DNA of 9,513 nt from Opitutales bacterium (GTDB lineage Bacteria; Verrucomicrobiota; Verrucomicrobiia; Opitutales; Intestinicryptomonadaceae): positions 1-9,513 of the forward strand of contig JAFXRX010000022.1 of the NCBI GenBank assembly GCA_017526045.1. Reading direction: 5' to 3'. The position numbers and the translations under genes were made by a program. Below the pieces are notes generated by a model, which was given only the letters and a program-made list of their open reading frames with translations, ran no database searches and was not told where the DNA came from. This document shows, in pieces, positions 1 to 6,717 of this stretch (positions within the stretch are counted from its first letter, which is position 1; the number at the start of each line of letters is the position of its first letter).

Positions 1-1063
1 CTTCGCCCTCGGGCAGGACGCAGACGCGCGGCTCGACGTCGCATTTGAGCAAAATCGGCAGCACCCTGCGCGCCGCCTTTTGCCCCGCGAGGTCGCCGTC
101 GAGCATCAAAACCGCCTTGCGCACGTGGCGTTTTATGAGGCTAAACTGGCTTTCGCCAAGAGCCGTGCCCTGCCCCGCGACAGTGTTTTGAAAGCCCGAA
201 ACGTACATTCTAAGCGCGTCTATCTGCCCCTCGACTATGATGAAAAAGCCCGCTTCGTTCGCCGCCTTTCTGGCGCGGTGGAAATTAAAGAGCATATTTT
301 GCTTTTTAAAAATAGGCGTTTCGGGCGAGTTTACGTACTTGCCCTCCTCGTAGTCGATGTCGGTCGGCGTAAGCGGCGTTTTGCGGGCGGTGAAGGCTAT
401 CACCCTGCCCTGGACGTCGCATAAAGAAATCATTAGCCTGCCCCTGAAGCGCGGCATTAAATTCATGACGGAGGCCGGATTTTTCGGCGGAAAAAAGAGC
501 CCCGAATTTACTATTGCCTCGTAGGAGTATTTTTTTTCGATTGCCCTTTTAAATTCAGTCCAGTCGATTGGCGAGACGCCTATTCTCAGCTCGTCCTCGG
601 TGCCCTCGGCGAACTTGCGCTCTTCATGCCAATATCTGCGGGCTTCCTTGCCGAAGGGGGAATCGCTTTTAAATTCCTTCAAGAACCAGTCCGCGGCGTC
701 CTCGTGCAAGTCGAAAATCTGCTTTCTAAGCGACTGCCCCGCCTTGCTTGCGCCCCCGCGCGACTGGTCGTATTCAAGCACAATGCCGAACCTGTTTGCG
801 ATAAATTCAACAGCCTCGGGGAAATTTAAGCCCTCCTTTACCTGCACAAACTTGAACAAGTCGCCGCCCTGCGAGGTGCTAAAACAGTAGTAAAAGCCCT
901 TGTCGGGGTAGACGAAAAAAGACGGGGTTTTTTCGGAAGTGAATGGGCTCAAGCCCTTGAACGCCGCGCCCGAACGCTTCAGGCTTACATACGACGAAAC
1001 AAGGTCCAAGATATTGACCCTGTTTCGGATTTCCTCTATTGAGCTGTCTTTTATACGCGGCAT
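1..1063 (-). CDS. dnaG: DNA primase DnaG, N-terminal 354 residues (cut by left edge)
   Basis: DnaG makes the short RNA primers used by the replicative polymerase and works with the replicative helicase at the fork. The frame was read on the minus strand from the ATG at 1063-1061; an in-frame TGA lies immediately upstream, so this is the only possible start. The N-terminal zinc-binding-domain region (about residues 1-100) has the family pattern (SPFTSEKTPSF, then YYCFSTSQGGD), but ligand positions Cys39, His42 and Cys63 are Ser, Thr and Thr; only Cys60 remains. The RNA polymerase core follows. Its TOPRIM part shows IIVEGQIDALR with Glu278, and LDGDLAG with the metal-binding Asp322 and Asp324. 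The C-terminal helicase-binding domain lies outside the window. The gene is 55 bp downstream of a co-directional lipoprotein gene. The family call is secure; the loss of zinc ligands is seen directly. Confidence 0.95.
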   Translation of the reverse strand, partial: MPRIKDSSIEEIRNRVNILDLVSSYVSLKRSGAAFKGLSPFTSEKTPSFFVYPDKGFYYCFSTSQGGDLFKFVQVKEGLNFPEAVEFIANRFGIVLEYDQSRGGASKAGQSLRKQIFDLHEDAADWFLKEFKSDSPFGKEARRYWHEERKFAEGTEDELRIGVSPIDWTEFKRAIEKKYSYEAIVNSGLFFPPKNPASVMNLMPRFRGRLMISLCDVQGRVIAFTARKTPLTPTDIDYEEGKYVNSPETPIFKKQNMLFNFHRARKAANEAGFFIIVEGQIDALRMYVSGFQNTVAGQGTALGESQFSLIKRHVRKAVLMLDGDLAGQKAARRVLPILLKCDVEPRVCVLPEGE

Positions 1064-1118
1064 TCAAATAATAATATTCGCAAACTGCGCAAAAATATCA
1101 CTTCTTTTTTTGAATTTT
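1064..1118 (-). other. Short AT-rich gap between lipoprotein gene and dnaG
   Basis: These 55 bp separate two minus-strand genes. I see no strong terminator; there is only a 4-bp inverted repeat (CGCA/TGCG at about 1080-1090). No Shine-Dalgarno sequence precedes dnaG. Read-through from the upstream lipoprotein gene is possible, so the two genes may share a transcript, but nothing in the sequence settles this. Confidence 0.4.
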
Positions 1119-2642
1119 TTATTCGGCTGCGGGGAGCTTTTGCATTTCCTCCTCTACTTCCGCGCGCAGGGGATGGTTTTTGTCGGCGTACTGCAGGAAG
1201 AGAGTGTAGTTGTAGCGCGCCTCCTCGTAATTGTTCAAAATTACGTAGGTGCGCGCGAGCCCGAGCATAATTTCGCAGTTGTTCGGGAATTTTTCGCGGG
1301 CTGCGTAAATTGTGTCGAGGAATTTTTCAGCCGAGAACACTTTGTTTGCCGTGTTGAGGTACAAAATGGTGTAGTCGACGTCTTCGGGCGCCGCCTTCAA
1401 CGCCTCTTTTGCCGCGTAGAACGCCGATTTGTTGTCGCCCTTTGCGGTGTACGCCTTGGAAAGCGCAGCCCAGGCGATTTCGGAGCGCGGATATTTTGCG
1501 ACTGCATTTTGCGCGACTTTTTCAGCCTCTTTTACGTCGCCGTCTTCAAGAAGCTTCGCCGATTTTTTTGCGGCGCGCTCGGGCGGAGTAAGGCGGGCTT
1601 CCGCGAGGCGCCTTTGCTCTGCGATGCGCTCTTCTTCCGCCTTCTTGGCTTCCTCGGCCTTCTTTGCCTTGTCCTCTTCGGCCTTCAAAGCGTCCGCCTT
1701 TGCATTTTCCTCGTCGAGGCGTTTTTGCTCTTCCGCCTTCTTGGCCTCTTCGGCTTTTCTTGCCTCTTCAGCCTTGCGCTCTTCTTCCGCGAGGCGCTCC
1801 TGCTCCTGCTTTTGGCGCTGCAAGGCCTCTTCCGCCTCCTTCATCTTTTTGTTGAACTCGTCAATCTTTGCGCGCAGCTCGGGGAATTTTTCCGAAGCCA
1901 AAGCCTTGTCGGTTTTTTCGAGCTCCTCGAAATATTTTATTAGGCTCGGCATGTTGCCTTCTGCCAGGCTTATTTCAACAAGCCCCGAAAGGATTTCCGC
2001 GCGAAGGGGCGCGTCGGTTTCGGGGGCGGAGTTGTACGCGCTCAAAAGCCAGCTCTTTGCCTGCTCGGCGTTTTTGAGCTTCAAAAACAGCGTGCCAATA
2101 CGCGCCGACTCCGAGGGGTTCGGCGTTCTGCCCGCGTTTTTGAGCGCGGAGAAATGGGCGTTGAGCGCGTCCTCGTGCATTTCGGCAATCTCTAAATTCT
2201 TGGCGAGGGCGCTCCAGGCAATCACGCTTTTGGGATTTTTTTCCAGATATTTTTTGTAGGCTGAGATTGCCGACTTGGAGTCCTGCGCCCTTTCGTAGGC
2301 GTAGGCTGCGTAAAGATACATGTCGCCGTTTTCGGAATTTACATCCGCAGCTTTTTCGAAATACTTTCCCGCCATGAGCGGGTTGCCGCTTTCGGAGTAT
2401 GCGTAAGCCAGAGCCTCGAAAATTCTGGCGTCGTCGCCGTACGTTACAATCGCGCCTTCCAGAGCCTCGATTGCGCCCTGCGAGTTTTTCTGCTGCACCA
2501 TCGCCTGAGCGGACTTTACCGCGGCGTCGATTTCGCCGGAGATGCGCGCCTGCTTTTCCTCGGGGGTTTCCGAGCAGCCCGCGAGGTAAAACGCCGATAT
2601 TGCGGATATGCCAAGTATTGTAAATTTTTTGCCTAAGTTCAT
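1119..2642 (-). CDS. TPR-repeat lipoprotein with central Lys/Glu/Ala coiled coil
   Basis: I do not recognise a named family, but the architecture is clear. A lipoprotein signal peptide has two Lys near the start, a hydrophobic stretch and the lipobox LAGC with Cys23. The next residue is Ser, which under the E. coli +2 rule suggests the outer membrane. Residues about 40-250 form TPR-like helical pairs (for example 108-140, with the A-Y-x-Y-K-K-Y-L-E-K-N-P pattern). Residues about 252-350 are a highly charged Lys/Glu/Ala/Arg helix, predicted coiled coil and TolA-like in composition. Residues about 353-507 hold further TPR motifs (353-420 and 456-490). Likely role: a periplasmic scaffold or cell-envelope assembly factor anchored to a membrane. 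This is inference from domains. The large plus-strand open frames across this gene are composition shadows. The start at ATG 2642 gives a well-formed signal peptide; no Shine-Dalgarno sequence is visible. Confidence 0.85.
   Translation of the reverse strand: MNLGKKFTILGISAISAFYLAGCSETPEEKQARISGEIDAAVKSAQAMVQQKNSQGAIEALEGAIVTYGDDARIFEALAYAYSESGNPLMAGKYFEKAADVNSENGDMYLYAAYAYERAQDSKSAISAYKKYLEKNPKSVIAWSALAKNLEIAEMHEDALNAHFSALKNAGRTPNPSESARIGTLFLKLKNAEQAKSWLLSAYNSAPETDAPLRAEILSGLVEISLAEGNMPSLIKYFEELEKTDKALASEKFPELRAKIDEFNKKMKEAEEALQRQKQEQERLAEEERKAEEARKAEEAKKAEEQKRLDEENAKADALKAEEDKAKKAEEAKKAEEERIAEQRRLAEARLTPPERAAKKSAKLLEDGDVKEAEKVAQNAVAKYPRSEIAWAALSKAYTAKGDNKSAFYAAKEALKAAPEDVDYTILYLNTANKVFSAEKFLDTIYAAREKFPNNCEIMLGLARTYVILNNYEEARYNYTLFLQYADKNHPLRAEVEEEMQKLPAAE
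1596..1799 (-). repeat. Degenerate repeat coding for (K/R)KAEE-type coiled coil
   Basis: This part of the lipoprotein gene encodes about residues 282-349, where short units such as RKAEEA, KKAEEQ and KKAEEE recur. At DNA level the plus strand shows repeated cttcttggc/cctcttcggc-type words. This is low-complexity coding sequence and not a mobile repeat. Its length may vary between strains through slippage or unequal recombination. Confidence 0.7.
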
Positions 2643-2751
2643 ATTATGCGGTTATTTTAATTTTTGTTTCTAAAAATATTGTAAAATAAAAAAATCTTTG
2701 CAAATTTATTTTCATATTTCTTGCAGATTTTTTTGGCTGCATTATCGGAAG
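2643..2751. promoter_or_regulatory. Divergent AT-rich intergenic region, presumed promoters both ways
   Basis: This 109-bp gap lies between the minus-strand lipoprotein gene and the plus-strand DUF362-like gene, so it should carry at least one promoter for each direction. It is strongly A/T-rich. TTTACA on the minus strand (2685-2680) resembles a -35 box, but the best -10-like TAAAAT (2659-2654) is 20 bp away, which is too far for comfort. On the plus strand TTGTAA (2679-2684) and CATATT (2713-2718) are present without good mutual spacing. The assignment rests mainly on gene orientation. Confidence 0.4.
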
Positions 2752-3798
2752 ATGAAGAGATTTTTTAAAGTTTTGCCTCTTTTTGCGTGCTTTTGCGCCG
2801 CATTGCCTCAAAATTCGCCCGCGCAGGCGGCGGATTTCAAGGGGGCAAACGACGTCGTGTTCGAGTGCAGGCTTCAGGGCTTTTCGCAGGCGGACTACGC
2901 GGCGGCTGTAAGCTCGCTTTTTCTGGATTTTGAAAACGAGGCACTCTGCCGCATAAAGCCGAAAAAATACGGCAAAGTAGGGCTTAAAATCTACACAAAT
3001 TCGGGCGCGGGGCTTGCCACGCCAAAAAACCTGACGCTCGCGGTAATCGCGGAGCTTGAAAAGCGCGGCTTTGAGCGCAAAAACATCTGCATTGTGGATA
3101 TGTCAAAAAGAAAAATGCGCGAGTCGGGCTACCTGCCAAAATTCGCCGACCTGCTTTCAAAAAACGCAAGCGACGACTTTTTCGGCTGCCCCGTCTGCGA
3201 CATCGAAAGCGGCAAATTTTTCGACAAAAACTGGTTTTACGACAACCCCCTTACGCCGCGCGACATAAAATTCCAGACGGGCGCGGATGGCGAATACATG
3301 GCGGAAACCCGAAAGAGCTACCTGCCAATCCCGCTATTTTTGACTGTGGACTTCTGGATAAATCTGCCCGTCATAACCGACATGCGCGGCATAGGCGTCT
3401 GCGCGGCTCTGGGCAACGCCACAATTTGGAATATGTCAAACAACGAAAGGTTTTTTGCAAGCCCCGCGAACGCGCCGATTGCCCTTGCGGAAGTCGCGGC
3501 AATTCCGGAATTGAAAGACTCGTGCCTTATGACAATTCTCTCCTACGAAAGGGCGCAGTTTGTGGGGGACGGCATTTTTAACGCGGCGTTTGCGACTTCG
3601 GAAAAGCTTTTGCAGGCAAGCTCAAACCCCGTAATTTTAGACTATTTCGCGCTCGACTACATAAACTGCAAGCGCGTAAACGGCGGCTTCAAGCCAATAA
3701 CCCCTACCCCGCCGATTTTCGAATACGCCCGCCAAATGAACCTCGGCACATTCGACACTTCAAAAATCAAATTTAAAAGCGTAAAAAATGCAAACTGA
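2752..3798 (+). CDS. Secreted DUF362-like protein
   Basis: A 348-residue protein. I chose the ATG at 2752 over an upstream in-frame TTG (2698) because it begins a typical signal peptide: Lys-Arg at the N-terminus, a hydrophobic core to about residue 18 and an A-Q-A cleavage site at 24-26. A weak GGAAG sits directly before the ATG. The mature part resembles the DUF362 fold: KVGLKIYTNSGAGLATP (75-91), an alternating helix/strand CIVDMS segment, RESGYLP, FWINLPVITDM (201-211), a conserved-looking GNATIWNMSNNERFF region (221-235) and a late FVGDGIFN (270-277). I see no CxxCxxC ferredoxin motif such as some DUF362 proteins carry. The biochemical function of the family is not well established, so I propose none. 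It is first in a plus-strand run and its 3' end overlaps the Nudix gene by 11 bp. The family call rests on recalled motif resemblance. Confidence 0.6.
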   Translation: MKRFFKVLPLFACFCAALPQNSPAQAADFKGANDVVFECRLQGFSQADYAAAVSSLFLDFENEALCRIKPKKYGKVGLKIYTNSGAGLATPKNLTLAVIAELEKRGFERKNICIVDMSKRKMRESGYLPKFADLLSKNASDDFFGCPVCDIESGKFFDKNWFYDNPLTPRDIKFQTGADGEYMAETRKSYLPIPLFLTVDFWINLPVITDMRGIGVCAALGNATIWNMSNNERFFASPANAPIALAEVAAIPELKDSCLMTILSYERAQFVGDGIFNAAFATSEKLLQASSNPVILDYFALDYINCKRVNGGFKPITPTPPIFEYARQMNLGTFDTSKIKFKSVKNAN

Positions 3799-4336
3799 CC
3801 CCGACGAACTATTCGACGAAGTCGACGCAAACGACAATATTCTGCGCCCGCTGCCGCGAAAAATCATACACCAAAACCGGCTGCGCCACAGGGCGGTTCA
3901 CGCAATATTTTTTGACGCGGAAAGCAAATTCATTCTGCTTCAAAAACGCTCCGCAAAAAAGGACAGCTACCCCCTCGCCTACACTACCTCGTGCTCGGGG
4001 CATGTCGACAGCGGCGAAACCTACGAAGCCGCCCTCCTGCGCGAAACTGCCGAAGAGCTCGGCGTAAGCCTTCCTCTCGAAAAATTTTTGCGCATCGGCA
4101 AGGTCGAAGCCTGCGCCGAAACGGGCTTTGAGTTCACAAAAGTTTACGCCTGCTTTGTCGATATTCAAACGAAATTCAACCCGCCCGCCGACGAAGTGCA
4201 GTCGCTCGACTGGCGCAAAATTTCCGATTTCGAATTGGACGCGCAAAAAAATCCGCAAAACTACACGCCGTCGTTTTTGAAGGTCTATAAATTTTACTTG
4301 GAAAATAAAAGCGCCGCGCAAAAAAATGTGTTGTAA
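3788..4336 (+). CDS. Nudix hydrolase (IPP-isomerase-like subgroup)
   Basis: A 182-residue single-domain Nudix protein. Nudix enzymes hydrolyse nucleoside diphosphates linked to another moiety, using metal ions held by the Nudix-box glutamates. The box is complete at residues 71-93: Gly71, Glu77, Arg85-Glu86, Glu89-Glu90 and Gly92. Thr87 stands where a hydrophobic residue is usual. The N-terminal pattern (LFDEVDANDNI, then HQNRLRHRAVHAIFF) and the TTSCSGHVDSGE stretch are typical of Nudix proteins often annotated as isopentenyl-diphosphate isomerase-like. The intact box, and a Cys one position off the IDI catalytic Cys, favour a hydrolase over a type I isomerase. The substrate cannot be told from sequence. 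The start overlaps the end of the DUF362-like gene by 11 bp, which implies co-transcription and perhaps coupled translation; no separate Shine-Dalgarno sequence is visible. Confidence 0.85.
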   Translation: MQTDPDELFDEVDANDNILRPLPRKIIHQNRLRHRAVHAIFFDAESKFILLQKRSAKKDSYPLAYTTSCSGHVDSGETYEAALLRETAEELGVSLPLEKFLRIGKVEACAETGFEFTKVYACFVDIQTKFNPPADEVQSLDWRKISDFELDAQKNPQNYTPSFLKVYKFYLENKSAAQKNVL

Positions 4337-4371
4337 AAGGCGCGCAAACTGTTTTGATTTAAAGCATATTT

Positions 4372-5265
4372 ATGACAATAAAAGATTTTTCAGGTGTTTG
4401 GACGGCGCTTGCAACGCCGATGAAGGAAAACGGAGACGTCGACTACGACTCTTTGCAGGCTCTCGTTGAAAGCCAGGTAAAAGGCGGGGTAAGGGGCGTC
4501 GTCGCGGTCGGAACAACGGGTGAATCCCCCACTTTGACGCCGCGCGAGCACATCGACGTGATAGCAAAAATCCACGAATTTGCCGCTGGCAGAATTCCCG
4601 TAATCGCGGGGACGGGCTCGAACTCCACTGCGGAGTCGGTGGCAATGACAAAAGAGGCGGAGGAAATCGGCGTGGACGGATTTTTGATTGTCGCGCCCTA
4701 CTACAACAAGCCAAGCCAGGAAGGCGTGTTTTTACATTTTTCCGAAATTGCAAAAATCACGCAAAAGCCGATTGTCCTTTACACTATCCCGGGCAGATGC
4801 GGCATCGGCATTGAAAACGAAACCGCCCTTCGCCTGCGCGACGCATTCCCGAACTTCGCCGCGATAAAGGAGGCGGGCGGCAAGGTCGAAAAAGTGCGCG
4901 ACATGTACGCCAAAGCCCAGGGCAGAATGGACATTTTAAGCGGCGACGACGGATTGACTGTCGAATTTATGAGAAGCGGCGCAAAGGGCGTTGTAAGCGT
5001 CGCCTCCAACATTATCCCGGGGGCGATGGTCGAGCTTGTGGACGCCGCGCTGAACTCGCAGTGGGAGAAGGCGGGCGCGCTCGATGCAAAACTCCACGCG
5101 CTTTTCAAGGATTTGTTTATCGAGCCAAACCCCGTTCCCGTAAAATTTGCGCTCGCAAAAATGGGGCTTATTTCAAATTCTGCCGTGCGCCTGCCTCTTT
5201 GCAAAATGACAGAAGAGCACCGCACAAAGCTTATGCAAACTCTCATTTCCTTAAATTTGATATAA
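4372..5265 (+). CDS. dapA: 4-Hydroxy-tetrahydrodipicolinate synthase DapA
   Basis: DapA condenses pyruvate with L-aspartate semialdehyde, the first committed step of the DAP/lysine pathway, in the cytoplasm. The 297-residue length matches the family. Visible active-site features of the TIM barrel are VGTTGES with Thr48-Thr49, APYYNKPS with Tyr110-Tyr111, LYTIPGR with the catalytic-triad Tyr137 and substrate-binding Arg142, and AAIKEAGG with the Schiff-base Lys166. It follows the Nudix gene by 35 bp and precedes dapB by 7 bp, so dapA-dapB are surely co-transcribed. The sequence just before the ATG is AT-rich with no Shine-Dalgarno site. Product DAP feeds both lysine and peptidoglycan cross-linking. 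No lysine riboswitch is possible in the 35-bp gap upstream. Confidence 0.97.
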   Translation: MTIKDFSGVWTALATPMKENGDVDYDSLQALVESQVKGGVRGVVAVGTTGESPTLTPREHIDVIAKIHEFAAGRIPVIAGTGSNSTAESVAMTKEAEEIGVDGFLIVAPYYNKPSQEGVFLHFSEIAKITQKPIVLYTIPGRCGIGIENETALRLRDAFPNFAAIKEAGGKVEKVRDMYAKAQGRMDILSGDDGLTVEFMRSGAKGVVSVASNIIPGAMVELVDAALNSQWEKAGALDAKLHALFKDLFIEPNPVPVKFALAKMGLISNSAVRLPLCKMTEEHRTKLMQTLISLNLI

Positions 5266-5272
5266 AAAAATT

Positions 5273-6001
5273 ATGGCAAAAATTCTCTTAAACGGATGCA
5301 AGGGCAGAATGGGCCAGGCGATAATCGAGGCGGCAAAAGACGCCGGCGAGGAAATCGCCTTCAAAACCGACATGGGCGACAATCCCGAAGAATTTATCAA
5401 GGATTGCGATGTTGCAATCGACTTTTCGTTCCGCGACGCAATCCCGAAGCTCGCTGAACTTTGCGCGAAATACAAAAAGCCGCTCGTTATCGGAACTACC
5501 GGGCACACTCCTGAACAGAGGCAGCAGATTTTAAATTCTGCAAAAGACATTGCCGTTGTATGGGCGGGCAACTACTCAATAGGCGTAAACCTTTTAAATT
5601 ACCTTACAAAAATCGCCGCTCAAATTCTGCCCGCGAGCTACGACATTGAGATTGTGGAAATGCACCACCATTTCAAAAAGGACGCCCCAAGCGGCACTGC
5701 CGACAAGCTTATAAAAATCGCCCAAGAGGCGCGCGGGATAAAGGACGAGGAAGTCGTCTACGGCAGGAAGGGCCTTGTCGGCGAGAGGGCACAAAACGAA
5801 ATCGGCGTGCACTCGCTGCGCGGCGGCTCGGTTGTCGGCGACCACACTGTAATTTTTGCGGCCGACGGCGAAAGGCTCGAGCTGACCCACAAGGCTGCCG
5901 ACCGCAAGATTTTTGCAAACGGCGCATTGAGGGCTGCGAAGTGGATTGAAGGCAAGCCCGCGGGGCTCTACGGCATGGAAGACGTGCTAAACCTCAAATA
6001 G
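5273..6001 (+). CDS. dapB: 4-Hydroxy-tetrahydrodipicolinate reductase DapB
   Basis: DapB reduces the DapA product to tetrahydrodipicolinate with NAD(P)H, the second step of the DAP/lysine branch. The 242-residue protein has the Rossmann nucleotide-binding motif GCKGRMG (8-14), the GTTG loop (74-77) and the substrate-site signature EMHHHFKKDAPSGTA (129-143). Within this, His131 and Lys135 align with the catalytic His159 and Lys163 of the E. coli enzyme. The C-terminal ELTHKAADRKIFANGALRAA is also typical of the family. The gene starts 7 bp after dapA ends, at an ATG preceded only by A/T-rich sequence. It is the last gene of the block, followed by an intrinsic terminator. Confidence 0.97.
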   Translation: MAKILLNGCKGRMGQAIIEAAKDAGEEIAFKTDMGDNPEEFIKDCDVAIDFSFRDAIPKLAELCAKYKKPLVIGTTGHTPEQRQQILNSAKDIAVVWAGNYSIGVNLLNYLTKIAAQILPASYDIEIVEMHHHFKKDAPSGTADKLIKIAQEARGIKDEEVVYGRKGLVGERAQNEIGVHSLRGGSVVGDHTVIFAADGERLELTHKAADRKIFANGALRAAKWIEGKPAGLYGMEDVLNLK

Positions 6002-6007
6002 TCCGCA

Positions 6008-6026
6008 TTTTTGCGCGGCGCAAAAA
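6008..6026. repeat. Perfect 8-bp inverted repeat just after dapB
   Basis: TTTTTGCG and CGCAAAAA flank a 3-bp centre (CGG). The arms form a short hairpin whose flanks are T on one side and A on the other. It lacks a 3' T-tract on the plus strand beyond its own arms, so it is not a standard terminator for dapB by itself. It could aid transcript-end stability or be a protein-binding palindrome. Confidence 0.45.
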
Positions 6027-6030
6027 ATAA

Positions 6031-6071
6031 AAATCGCCTCTTGCATTTTTTGCATCTGGCGATTTATTTTT
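6031..6071 (+). terminator. Rho-independent terminator after dapB
   Basis: The arms AAATCGCC (6031-6038) and GGCGATTT (6058-6065) pair perfectly. An inner TGCA/TGCA stem (6042-6045 with 6051-6054) closes a T5 loop, separated from the outer stem by a symmetric TCT/TCT internal loop. A run of five T (6067-6071) follows. This fits termination of the block ending in dapB before ruvA, whose ATG is 25 bp further on. Confidence 0.75.
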
Positions 6072-6096
6072 AACTAAACTAAACGATTTTTATTTT

Positions 6097-6693
6097 ATGA
6101 TAGCAGGCATACGCGGCAAACTGGCAAAGTCAACCCCGCTTACGGCGATAGTGGACGTAAACGGCATTTTTTACGAAGTCAACATTCCCATAACAACCGC
6201 CGAAAAGCTCGGCGGGGTAAATTCGGAGGTTTTCCTTTTCACAAAGGCAATCTACCGCGAAGACTCGCAGGCTCTCTACGGCTTTGCGACTGCGCAGGAG
6301 CGCGACTTTTTCACGCTTCTTGTGGAAAAAGTTTCGGGCATCGGCCCGAAAATCGCGCTCAACATAATGAGCAGAATGAGCGTCGAAACGTTGAGGGGCG
6401 CGATTGAAAGCGGAGACGTCGCCCTGCTTTCAAAGTGCCAGGGCATCGGCAAAAAAACGGCGGAAAGGCTGGTTGTGGAGCTGCGCGGCGCATTCGGCGC
6501 GATAGCGGCTGCTGCCCCCTCGCCCGCATCGGGCTTGCCCGCGCCTTCTGCGAAATTCTCCGACGCCGTCGCCGCCCTTACAGCCCTCGGCTACAAGCTT
6601 GCCGACGCCGACAAGGCAGTGCGCGCGGCGTCCTCAAAACTCCCCGAAGACGCCTCGACTGAAGAAATAATTAAAACCGCCCTGCGCGGCTGA
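6097..6693 (+). CDS. ruvA: Holliday junction branch migration protein RuvA
   Basis: RuvA binds four-way Holliday junctions as a tetramer or octamer and loads the RuvB motor for branch migration in recombinational repair. The 198-residue length is normal. Domain I is the OB-fold start MIAGIRGKLA...AIVDVNGIFYEV. Domain II has two helix-hairpin-helix motifs, VSGIGPKIAL (79-88) and CQGIGKKTAERL (114-125). A flexible Ala/Pro/Ser linker (about 134-152) leads to domain III (about 153-198, DAVAALTALGYK), the RuvB-contacting part. Neither ruvB nor ruvC is adjacent in this window. It lies downstream of the dapB terminator, so it must have its own promoter in or near the AT-rich stretch 6050-6096. The next gene follows at 24 bp in the same direction. 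Confidence 0.96.
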   Translation: MIAGIRGKLAKSTPLTAIVDVNGIFYEVNIPITTAEKLGGVNSEVFLFTKAIYREDSQALYGFATAQERDFFTLLVEKVSGIGPKIALNIMSRMSVETLRGAIESGDVALLSKCQGIGKKTAERLVVELRGAFGAIAAAAPSPASGLPAPSAKFSDAVAALTALGYKLADADKAVRAASSKLPEDASTEEIIKTALRG

Positions 6694-6717
6694 TAAATTT
6701 TTATTCGCCCCAAAAAA

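Noticed and set aside
1593..1889. Possible tandem DNA repeat or CRISPR-like pattern in the cttcttggc/cctcttcggc words
   Set aside because: The units are irregular in length, have no spacers and are explained by codons for the Lys/Glu/Ala coiled coil.
939..1943. A 334-codon plus-strand open frame spanning the dnaG start and the lipoprotein gene
   Set aside because: It is antisense to two well-supported genes. Its Leu/Phe/Arg-rich product mirrors the Glu/Lys/Ala-rich coiled coil on the other strand and shows no domain.
1429..2259. A 276-codon plus-strand open frame rich in Ser/Ala/Phe
   Set aside because: Another composition shadow of the lipoprotein coiled coil; it has no start signal and no recognisable motif.
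2698..2751. An upstream TTG start extending the DUF362-like protein by 18 residues
   Set aside because: The extension would put aromatic and basic residues before an otherwise normal signal peptide; ATG 2752 is the better start.
3809..4321. A 170-codon minus-strand open frame opposite the Nudix gene
   Set aside because: The plus-strand frame has a complete Nudix box; the antisense product has no family features.
6050..6080. TTGCAT and TAAACT as a possible -35/-10 pair for ruvA
   Set aside because: Poor match to consensus with 19-bp spacing, and the first box is part of the terminator stem; too weak to list as a promoter.
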